Part shown: positions 1 to 5,635 of the stretch, one piece after another | Numbering within the stretch: position 1 is the stretch's first letter | Layout: every line of letters begins with the position of its first letter | Assembly (NCBI GenBank): GCA_016302225.1 | Contig: JAEDOB010000034.1 | Coordinates: forward strand, 1 to 12,416 | DNA: 12,416 bases | Source: Oscillospiraceae bacterium | Lineage (GTDB): Bacteria > Bacillota > Clostridia > Oscillospirales > Ruminococcaceae | Direction: 5' to 3' | Position numbers and translations under genes: made by a program | The notes under the pieces: model-generated | What the model was told of the DNA's origin: nothing | Databases searched by the model: none | The model's input: the letters and a program-made list of their open reading frames with translations, nothing else

Positions 1-557
1 TCTTCATTATAGGCAATACCGCCGCCCGTTCCGCCCAGAGTAAACGCAGGACGCACGATAACGGGATAGTCGATAACTCTTGCAAATTCAACGGCAGACT
101 CCACATCTTCAACGACCTTTGAGGGGATAACAGGCTCGCCTATCTTCTCCATAGTGTCCTTGAACGCCTGTCTGTCCTCTGCCTTGTGGATAGTTTCGGG
201 ATTTGCGCCCAGAAGCTTAACATTGTGAGCATCAAGGAAGCCCTCCTCTGCCAGCTGCATAGAAAGTGTCAGACCTGTCTGTCCGCCCAGTGTGGACAGA
301 ACGCTGTCGGGCTTCTCAATTTCGATAATTTTTTTAACAACATCAAGGGTAAGCGGTTCAATGTAAACCTTGTCCGCCATAGCCTTATCTGTCATAATTG
401 TCGCAGGATTGGAGTTGATAAGAACGACCTCCAGACCCTCCTGCTTGAGTGCACGGCACGCCTGAGTGCCCGCATAGTCAAACTCGGCAGCCTGACCGAT
501 AACGATAGGTCCCGAACCGATAACAAGTACCTTTTTAATATCTGAACGAAGCGGCAT
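1..557 (-). CDS. carB: carbamoyl-phosphate synthase large subunit, N-terminal part
   Basis: Large subunit of glutamine-dependent carbamoyl-phosphate synthase, which makes carbamoyl phosphate from bicarbonate, ammonia (delivered by CarA) and two ATP for pyrimidine and arginine synthesis in the cytoplasm. The first 185 residues are visible and begin MPLRSDIKKVLVIGSGPIVI, followed by QAAEFDYAGTQACRAL, SNPATIMTD, the STLGGQTGL stretch and RPAFTLGGTGGG near the window edge. These are the pre-ATP-grasp fold and the start of the first ATP-grasp (carboxyphosphate) domain. The family is about 1,060-1,070 residues, so roughly five sixths lies outside the window. The ATG comes one base after the carA stop, and its Shine-Dalgarno AAGGAGG (569-575) lies inside the carA 3' end. 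The two subunits are therefore probably translationally coupled. Nothing in the visible part looks broken. Confidence 0.97.
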   Translation of the reverse strand, partial: MPLRSDIKKVLVIGSGPIVIGQAAEFDYAGTQACRALKQEGLEVVLINSNPATIMTDKAMADKVYIEPLTLDVVKKIIEIEKPDSVLSTLGGQTGLTLSMQLAEEGFLDAHNVKLLGANPETIHKAEDRQAFKDTMEKIGEPVIPSKVVEDVESAVEFARVIDYPVIVRPAFTLGGTGGGIAYNE

Positions 558-558
558 T

Positions 559-1671
559 TTACTCAGCCTCCTTATCTGCTTTGATCATATCAATAAATTC
601 ATCGAAAAGATAGGCAGTATCCAGCGGACCTCCGCACGCCTCGGGGTGGAACTGCACCGTAAAGCAGGGGAACTGCTTGTAACGCACGCCCTCGCAGGTG
701 CCGTCGTTGGCGTTTCTGTGGGAAACCTCGCCCACCTCAGCGGGAACGCTGTCGGAAATTACCGCATAGCCGTGGTTCTGAGATGTAACAAAGGTCTTGT
801 CCAGACGAACGTCCACCACAGGCTGATTTGCACCTCTGTGACCGTATTTCAGCTTTTCGGTCTTTGCACCGTTTGCCAGAGCCATCAGCTGATGTCCCAG
901 ACAAATGCCGAAGGTAGGTATTTTCAGCTTAATAAGCTCTTTAAGATTTTCGATTATCTCAACATTCTCCGCAGGATTTCCCGGACCGTTTGACAGCATA
1001 ATGCCGTCGGGAGCAAGCTCCTTTATCTTTTCGGGAGTGGTATTTGCGGGCACAACGGTAACATTGCAGCCCCTTTTCACCAGCTCTCTGCGGATATTGT
1101 ACTTATATCCGAAATCGAAAAGCACTACATTGTAAAGGGGGTTCTCCGCCTTATACTCCTCAATTTCCTTGCAGGTAACGGACGCAACGGCTTTCACGAT
1201 GGAAAATTCCTTTATCTTTTTAAGGAACTCGTCCTTTTTCTCGTAAACATTTTCCGTGGTGATAACGCCGTTCATAACGCCGTGTTCTCTGATAATTCTT
1301 GTAAGACATCTTGTGTCAATGGAATGAATTCCGATTATCCCGTGTCTTTTCAGGAAATCGTCAATATTCCCCTCACATCTGAAATTTGACGGAGCATTGC
1401 ACCATTCCCTGACAATATATCCGCTGACAGCTGAGCCTTTTGACTCATAATCGCTGTCATTCACGCCGTAATTTCCGATAAGGGGGAAGGTCTGAGTGAC
1501 TATCTGACCGAAGTAGCTGGGGTCTGTCAGGGTTTCCTCATAAGCGGTCATACTTGTGGTAAAGACTATCTCACCGAATGAAGTGCCTTTTGCTCCGAAG
1601 GAATATCCCTCGAAAACTCTGCCGTTTTCCAGCATAACATAAGCTTTTTCACCGATATTAAAGAGCGACAT
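559..1671 (-). CDS. carA: carbamoyl-phosphate synthase small (glutaminase) subunit
   Basis: Glutamine amidotransferase subunit that hydrolyses glutamine and channels ammonia to CarB. From the chosen start it is 370 residues, the usual family length. The N-terminal CPSase small-chain domain spans about 1-135 (TSMTAYEETLTDPSY). The class I amidotransferase domain at about 180-365 carries the catalytic triad: Cys257 in GICLGHQ, and His342 and Glu344 in VQFHPEA. I chose the ATG at 1671 because AGAAAGGAAG sits about nine bases upstream and MSLFNIGEKAYVMLENG is where family similarity begins. The frame stays open back to a TTG at 1728, but that has no ribosome binding site and the extra residues are low complexity. 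Expression presumably depends on the pyrR-proximal promoter. The 98-base gap from pyrF, unusually long for this operon, contains the inverted repeats listed separately. Confidence 0.97.
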   Translation of the reverse strand: MSLFNIGEKAYVMLENGRVFEGYSFGAKGTSFGEIVFTTSMTAYEETLTDPSYFGQIVTQTFPLIGNYGVNDSDYESKGSAVSGYIVREWCNAPSNFRCEGNIDDFLKRHGIIGIHSIDTRCLTRIIREHGVMNGVITTENVYEKKDEFLKKIKEFSIVKAVASVTCKEIEEYKAENPLYNVVLFDFGYKYNIRRELVKRGCNVTVVPANTTPEKIKELAPDGIMLSNGPGNPAENVEIIENLKELIKLKIPTFGICLGHQLMALANGAKTEKLKYGHRGANQPVVDVRLDKTFVTSQNHGYAVISDSVPAEVGEVSHRNANDGTCEGVRYKQFPCFTVQFHPEACGGPLDTAYLFDEFIDMIKADKEAE

Positions 1672-1710
1672 TTTATATTTCTTCCTTTCTGTTGGTGTTT
1701 GCGTCTGTCT

Positions 1711-1772
1711 GCTCTGTTCAATGTTCAAGCTGTTGATATGCCGTGAACAGAGCGTTTAAAAAGTTCTGTTCA
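1711..1772 (-). repeat. alternating inverted repeats in the pyrF-carA gap
   Basis: Read on the transcribed (minus) strand there are three 10-base segments. A is TGAACAGAAC (1772-1763, starting with the pyrF stop codon), B is GCTCTGTTCA (1753-1744) and C is TGAACAGAGC (1720-1711). B is a perfect reverse complement of C (10 pairs, 23-base loop). B also pairs with A (8 contiguous pairs plus one beyond a mismatch, 9-base loop). A:B and B:C hairpins are therefore mutually exclusive. No T run follows either, so neither is a simple terminator. The carA ribosome binding site lies about 20 bases past C. TGTTCA or its complement occurs four times here, so a DNA operator is an alternative reading. The repeats are seen directly; function is inference. 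Confidence 0.75.
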
Positions 1773-2687
1773 GCGAATGTGAGAAATTATGTCGTTTTTC
1801 ATGCGTATACATTCTCTGAGTGCTGCTGCGGCGTATTCCGTTTCATCGCAGCCCTCTTTTTTGTATGCACACATAACGGCTCTTGAGGAATTGACAATTG
1901 CACCTCTGCCGTTTTTATCAAAAGCATTGGCAACGCCCTCGGCACCGCCGCCCTGTGCGCCGTAGCCGGGAACGAGGAAGAATGTGTGGGGCATCTTCTC
2001 TCTAAGCTCTTTAAGCTGTTCGGGATATGTTGCACCAACTACCGCACCGACGGAGGAATATCCGTAAGCACCCATAGCGGATTCGCCCCACTTCTCGCAC
2101 ATTTCACCCATAATTTCATATACGGGCTTGCCGTCAATAAGCCTGTCCTGAAGCTCGCCCGAGGACTTGTTGGAAGTCTTTACAAGAACGAAAATGCCCT
2201 TGTCAAACTCTCTGCAAGCGTTAAGGAGCGGCTCGATACCGTCCGAACCGAGATAGCCGTTTACGGTAAGAGCATCTGCACCGAAGGGTTCAAGAACTCT
2301 GTCCCCAACGGTAACAGTACCGATATGAGCATTTGTATATGCCTCCATAGTTGCGCCGATGTCGTTTCTCTTTCCGTCGGTAATAACGAAAATGCCCTTG
2401 CTCTTTGCGTATTCAATGGTCTTTGCAAGAGCCTTCACGCCGTAATAGCCGTACATTTCGTAATATGCAGCCTGGGGCTTGATAGCGGGAACAACATCGC
2501 AAATAGCATCTATAATACCCTTGTTAAAACGGTAAATAGCCTTTGCCGCAGCTTTGAGGGTATATCCCTCTGCATCAAAAGCATCTTTTTTAATAAACTC
2601 GGGAACGTAATCCAGCTTAGGGTCAAGTCCCACAACTGTGGGGTTTTGAGTTTCTACGATCTTTTCCATTAAAGTGTCAAGTGACAT
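1770..2687 (-). CDS. pyrF: orotidine 5'-phosphate decarboxylase, type 2
   Basis: Catalyses the last step of UMP synthesis, decarboxylating OMP to UMP in the cytoplasm. At 305 residues it belongs to the longer type 2 subfamily, as opposed to the roughly 230-240 residue type 1 enzymes common in bacilli. The catalytic Asp-Lys-Asp array is visible in ITDGKRNDIGA (Asp104, Lys106, Asp109). Substrate-barrel strands are seen at VVGLDPKLD near the N-terminus and FLVPGYGAQGGGAEG near residue 240, where the phosphate-binding loop falls. The ATG is preceded by AAGGAG at a seven-base spacing, and that site sits in the 12-base gap after pyrC. This is a tightly packed operon gene, second after pyrR. Its TGA stop is also the first three bases of the inverted-repeat system leading to carA. 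Confidence 0.97.
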   Translation of the reverse strand: MSLDTLMEKIVETQNPTVVGLDPKLDYVPEFIKKDAFDAEGYTLKAAAKAIYRFNKGIIDAICDVVPAIKPQAAYYEMYGYYGVKALAKTIEYAKSKGIFVITDGKRNDIGATMEAYTNAHIGTVTVGDRVLEPFGADALTVNGYLGSDGIEPLLNACREFDKGIFVLVKTSNKSSGELQDRLIDGKPVYEIMGEMCEKWGESAMGAYGYSSVGAVVGATYPEQLKELREKMPHTFFLVPGYGAQGGGAEGVANAFDKNGRGAIVNSSRAVMCAYKKEGCDETEYAAAALRECIRMKNDIISHIR

Positions 2688-2699
2688 AGCAATTCTCCT

Positions 2700-3971
2700 T
2701 TATTCCTCGCAGGTATATCTTACTTCTCCGTCTGTAATTGTGTATATAACACGTCCTTTAAAGGTTTCTCCCTTAAATACGGTATTTTTCGATTTGGAAT
2801 GAAGCTTTTCGGGAACGACTGTCCAGCTTCTGTCAATGTCGGCAATGCAGATGTCCGCCCTTGAACCGGGGATTATGGCTATCTGCTCAATACCCAGGAG
2901 CTTTCTCGGATTTGACGACATAAGCTCGGCTATCCTCCTAAGGGGCATACCGTTTTCATGATGAAGCACGGTCAGTGCCGCAGCAAGCGATGTTTCCAGA
3001 CCGACAACGCCGTTTGGTGCCTTCTCGAAATCGCTCTTTTCCTCGGCTGCGTGAGGTGCGTGGTCGGTAACAATGCAGTCGATGGTTCCGTCCAAAACAG
3101 CCGCCAGAACAGCATTTCTGTCGGATTCCGTACGCAAAGGCGGATTCATTCGGTAATCGGCATCTCGTGACATTACCTTTTCATCGGTGTACATAAAGTA
3201 GTGGGGACAGGTTTCGCAGGTGACAGCAACGCCCATCTGCTTTGCCGCCCTTATCATCTCAATACTGCCCTTTGTGGAAACGTGGCAGATGTGTATCCTC
3301 GCCCCGCAGGACGCAGCCAGCATAATTTCACGGGCTGTAATGCTGTCCTCGGACGCTCTGTCCATTCCCTTGACACCAAGCGCTTTAGAAACCTCGCCCT
3401 TGTTGATGATACCGCCGTTTATAATGTCAAGGTCCTCGCAATGGGACGCACAGAGAAGCCCGTATTTACCCGATTGCTCCAACGCCTGACGCATGATCTC
3501 GGCGTTCTTTACGGGTCTGCCGTCATCGGAAATTACCTTTACACCTGCATCTCGAAGCTCGTCAAAATTGGTAAGCTCCCCGCCCTTCATTCCCGAAGTA
3601 ATGCAGGCAGCGGGATAAATCTTCACGCCCGTTTCCTTTGCCTTGTCGACAATATATCTGACCACCTGGGCATTATCGGTAACGGGATTGGTGTTCGGCA
3701 TACAAACAACGCCCGTCACACCGCCCGCCAGCGCAGCCTCGGAACCGCTGAACACGTCCTCCTTGTAGGTATATCCGGGATCTCTGAAATGAACGTGCAT
3801 ATCAAACAGCCCCGGGAATGCGGTCAGTCCGCCGCAGTCCAGCATATTGTCTGCGGTAAAGGTTTCCCTGTCCGCAGGCTCCATTCGGGTGATAAAACCA
3901 TTTTCTATAAGAATATCGCAGGCATAATCCCTGTCAAAGGGAACTGCGTTTTTCAGCAAAAGCGAAGCCAT
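2700..3971 (-). CDS. pyrC: dihydroorotase, type I
   Basis: Zinc-dependent cyclic amidohydrolase that interconverts N-carbamoyl-L-aspartate and dihydroorotate, the third step of pyrimidine synthesis. It has 423 residues, normal for type I dihydroorotases of Gram-positive bacteria. Metal and catalytic motifs are in the expected order: DMHVHFRDPG (His59, His61, Arg63), MPNTNP (about 91-96), SHCED (His177), HICHVST (His230) and TDHAPH (Asp303). The ATG at 3971 is preferred because AAAGGAGA is placed just upstream. A TTG at 3986 would add five residues and overlap the pyrR stop by two bases, but it lacks its own ribosome binding site. Only 11 bases separate it from pyrR. pyrB, which precedes pyrC in many Gram-positive pyr operons, is absent here. 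Confidence 0.97.
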   Translation of the reverse strand: MASLLLKNAVPFDRDYACDILIENGFITRMEPADRETFTADNMLDCGGLTAFPGLFDMHVHFRDPGYTYKEDVFSGSEAALAGGVTGVVCMPNTNPVTDNAQVVRYIVDKAKETGVKIYPAACITSGMKGGELTNFDELRDAGVKVISDDGRPVKNAEIMRQALEQSGKYGLLCASHCEDLDIINGGIINKGEVSKALGVKGMDRASEDSITAREIMLAASCGARIHICHVSTKGSIEMIRAAKQMGVAVTCETCPHYFMYTDEKVMSRDADYRMNPPLRTESDRNAVLAAVLDGTIDCIVTDHAPHAAEEKSDFEKAPNGVVGLETSLAAALTVLHHENGMPLRRIAELMSSNPRKLLGIEQIAIIPGSRADICIADIDRSWTVVPEKLHSKSKNTVFKGETFKGRVIYTITDGEVRYTCEE

Positions 3972-3982
3972 AAGCTCTCCTT

Positions 3983-4525
3983 TCAAACCCCAACCAATTT
4001 ATTCGGCTTTTCGATAACTACCCTGTCGCCGTCCGAACCGCCGACTATGACTCTGACAGCCTCTTCCCGTGATGTGGGAACGTTCTTGCCCACATAATCC
4101 GCCCTGATAGGCAGCTCACGGTGTCCCCTGTCAACCAAAACGGCAAGCTGAACGCTCTGAGGACGTCCCCGTTCGATAACGGCGTCCATAGCCGCTCTGG
4201 CACTTCGTCCCGTGAAGATAACATCGTCCACAAGAATGATCTTTTTGTTTGCAATATCAAAGCTTATGTCGGAAAAATCGCTGTCGGAGATATTTTTTTC
4301 ATCATCGCGAAAAGGAGTGATGTCCAAACGTCCCAGAGGAACGGTGCAGCTTTCCAGCTCACCCAGCTTTTTCGCAATACGCTCGGCAAGCAGTTCGCCG
4401 CCCGACATTATCCCGATAACGGCAATATCCGAAATGCCCTTGTTTCTCTCGGCTATCTCATAGCATATCCTTGCGACCGCACGGGAAATGGCATTTTCGT
4501 CCATAATGACCGCAGCTTCCGTCAT
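3983..4525 (-). CDS. pyrR: PyrR, pyr mRNA-binding attenuation protein / uracil phosphoribosyltransferase-like
   Basis: Cytoplasmic regulator that binds UMP or UTP and then the pyr leader RNA, favouring termination; many homologues also have uracil phosphoribosyltransferase activity. It has 180 residues, the usual length. The type I phosphoribosyltransferase PRPP loop is VDDVIFTGRS (99-108). LGRLDIT and the RGHRELPIRADYVGK block are typical of PyrR. Compared from memory with Bacillus PyrR, Arg19 and Arg27 of the RNA-contacting face are kept. The loop usually written TRG reads SGG (41-43), so the usual arginine is missing. I chose the ATG at 4525, eight bases after GAGGTGA; a GTG at 4537 overlaps that ribosome binding site. 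It is first in the operon, behind its own target leader, so it is probably autoregulated. Confidence 0.96.
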   Translation of the reverse strand: MTEAAVIMDENAISRAVARICYEIAERNKGISDIAVIGIMSGGELLAERIAKKLGELESCTVPLGRLDITPFRDDEKNISDSDFSDISFDIANKKIILVDDVIFTGRSARAAMDAVIERGRPQSVQLAVLVDRGHRELPIRADYVGKNVPTSREEAVRVIVGGSDGDRVVIEKPNKLVGV

Positions 4526-4542
4526 AAAACAAATCACCTCGC

Positions 4543-4579
4543 AAAAAAAGCCTGTCCGTCAAAAGCTGACAGACAGGCT
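4543..4579 (-). terminator. intrinsic terminator of the pyr attenuator
   Basis: A 12-base-pair stem (one G-U pair) is formed by AGCCTGTCTGTC (4579-4568) and GACGGACAGGCT (4560-4549), with a 7-base loop and a run of seven T. It ends only about 18 bases before the pyrR start codon, after a leader of about 100 bases. A leader segment at 4645-4638 (GACAAGGC), the 3' side of the PyrR hairpin, can pair with GCCTGTC in the 5' arm through seven pairs and one bulged A. That gives the expected antiterminator. Confidence 0.93.
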
Positions 4580-4596
4580 GAATAAGCATACAGTAC

Positions 4597-4619
4597 GGGC
4601 ATATAGATACGCCCTTTTT
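4597..4619 (+). terminator. possible plus-strand terminator opposite the pyr leader
   Basis: On the plus strand, GGGCATA and the later TACGCCC form a seven-pair stem with a short loop, followed directly by five T. It could stop antisense transcription entering from carB-pyrR. On the minus strand the same stem lies in the pyr leader between the PyrR site and the terminator, where it may be only a spacer hairpin. Weak evidence. Confidence 0.3.
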
Positions 4620-4638
4620 CCGCATATTAACACAACCG

Positions 4639-4669
4639 CCTTGTCAACCTCACGGGATCGACTTAAAGG
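4639..4669 (-). promoter_or_regulatory. PyrR-binding RNA hairpin (anti-antiterminator)
   Basis: The leader RNA reads CCTTTAAG, then TCGATCC, loop CGTGA, then GGTTGA, then CAAGG. This makes an outer CCTT/AAGG stem and an upper TCGA(T)CC/GGTTGA stem with the single bulged T and purine-rich loop typical of PyrR-binding loops in Bacillus pyr leaders. When uridine nucleotides are plentiful, PyrR should hold this hairpin, free the terminator arm, and stop transcription ahead of pyrR. Assignment rests on the close match to the known PyrR element and its position upstream of pyrR. Confidence 0.92.
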
Positions 4670-4690
4670 ACTGAGTTTTCACTGTTTAAT

Positions 4691-4719
4691 AGTATAGCAC
4701 ATTTCTTCGGTTATGTCAA
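4691..4719 (-). promoter_or_regulatory. pyr operon promoter
   Basis: A perfect TTGACA -35 (4719-4714), 17-base spacer and TATACT -10 (4696-4691). Transcription would begin near 4684, giving a leader of about 160 bases before the pyrR ATG, with the PyrR hairpin starting about 15 bases in. It looks like a constitutive housekeeping sigma factor promoter, with control placed in the attenuator. Confidence 0.93.
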
Positions 4720-4821
4720 CAGTTTTTTGGGTGACTTTTTTGTGAATTATCAACAACAGTTTTTCAATACGTATTTCAAGAAAAAATTGAAATTTGTCGC
4801 TAATACAAATCAAATGATTTC

Positions 4822-5496
4822 TCAATTCAAAGAATTATCTAAATTTATCTTTTTAAGAATCTCTTGTGCATTGATTTTAAGATACTCATAACATGAATTT
4901 TCAGCCATTTTTAGATATGTTTCTAAATTTGTTGAATGAATCTGATATAAGACATGAAGAACCATAATTTTTTGGTATTCGTCGTATTCATATTTGTTTC
5001 TGTTCCAAAATTCAATTGCATATTTTTCTGCTTGTTCTGGATAAATATATGCTAACGATTGTAAAGCAAGCCTTTCAGTATATTCATCTCCTGTTGAAAG
5101 AAACTCAAATATAAAATTTTTAAAGTTATCATCACCTTTATAGTCCTTTAATCTTTTAGCAAATTGCCATTTGGCGTTTGTATAAGGTACCTTTAAACTA
5201 TTTCTGCACAATAATTCAAACCATTCATTGTAATCTCCTAGTACTTGTACGATAATCTCACATTCATTATCTCTTGCGATAGCATATAACAAATCGTCAA
5301 TCATCTGGTTGGTCGCATTTGAAACAGGACATTTCTGTATAACATTAAGAGCATATACATACATTTTTTCAAATTCATCACAAAAGCACCATTCACCATT
5401 ATCATTATCTTCTGTTATCTCAGGATGATTTATTTTAGCCCACATTTTGAATGCTTCTACTTTTATATGTAATTCTTTTTCAAATTCATTAATCAT
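4822..5496 (-). CDS. hypothetical protein, AT-rich, predicted all-helical HEAT-like
   Basis: I do not recognise this 224-residue protein. It has no signal peptide and no membrane segment. After an acidic N-terminal part with WAKINHPEITED and the GEWCFCDEF stretch (about 30-45), it becomes a series of amphipathic helices. FLSTGDEYTERLALQSLAYI and the later KIMVLHVLYQIH have the spacing of HEAT-like repeats. Such helical proteins include immunity proteins of polymorphic toxins, but no toxin gene is adjacent, so that is only a possibility. The ATG at 5496 follows GGAG by six bases; a TTG at 5508 is less likely. Base composition is unlike its neighbours: 17 G/C in the 60 bases at 4861-4920, against 38 of 60 at 5701-5760 in gpmI. 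With its private promoter this suggests acquisition. I see no clear terminator in the 100 AT-rich bases downstream. Confidence 0.85.
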   Translation of the reverse strand: MINEFEKELHIKVEAFKMWAKINHPEITEDNDNGEWCFCDEFEKMYVYALNVIQKCPVSNATNQMIDDLLYAIARDNECEIIVQVLGDYNEWFELLCRNSLKVPYTNAKWQFAKRLKDYKGDDNFKNFIFEFLSTGDEYTERLALQSLAYIYPEQAEKYAIEFWNRNKYEYDEYQKIMVLHVLYQIHSTNLETYLKMAENSCYEYLKINAQEILKKINLDNSLN

Positions 5497-5543
5497 TGCA
5501 TTCTCCAATCATTTTAGAAAATTCAGATTTGCTCGCTGAGTTT

Positions 5544-5572
5544 ATTATAACACAAAAGCCCAAAAAAATCAA
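5544..5572 (-). promoter_or_regulatory. promoter of the AT-rich hypothetical gene
   Basis: TTGATT (5572-5567), 17-base spacer and consensus TATAAT (5549-5544), with TGT immediately before the -10, giving an extended -10 element. The start point would be near 5537, about 40 bases before the ATG. It begins five bases after the T run of the gpmI terminator. Confidence 0.88.
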
Positions 5573-5577
5573 TGTAC

Positions 5578-5615
5578 AAAAAAGCCGCCCCCGACAAAAA
5601 ACATCGAAGGCGGCT
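5578..5615 (-). terminator. intrinsic terminator of gpmI
   Basis: AGCCGCCTTCGA (5615-5604) pairs with TCGGGGGCGGCT (5594-5583) over 12 pairs, including two G-U pairs, around a 9-base loop, and is followed by a T run. It lies 20 bases after the gpmI stop and marks the end of the glycolytic unit. Confidence 0.93.
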
Positions 5616-5635
5616 GAAATACTTTTCAGAAAAAA

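Noticed and set aside
1672..1728. Longer carA start at a TTG, adding 19 residues
   Set aside because: No Shine-Dalgarno before it, non-conserved residues, and a good ribosome binding site precedes the ATG at 1671.
1986..2672. 228-codon plus-strand frame opposite pyrF
   Set aside because: Shadow of a clear pyrF gene; no ribosome binding site or domain.
3201..4097. 298-codon plus-strand frame across pyrC and pyrR
   Set aside because: It spans two well-identified genes on the other strand and shows no protein family features.
4526..4537. GTG start for pyrR four codons upstream
   Set aside because: The GTG lies inside the GAGGTGA ribosome binding site that serves the ATG at 4525.
4766..4775. 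AATACGTATT perfect 10-base palindrome downstream of the hypothetical gene
   Set aside because: Short and AT-rich in an AT-rich region; no T run or second copy, so chance is a sufficient explanation.
4774..4792. TTTCAA / TTGAAA hairpin as a terminator for the hypothetical gene
   Set aside because: Six mostly A-T pairs and no following T run on the minus strand; too weak to call.
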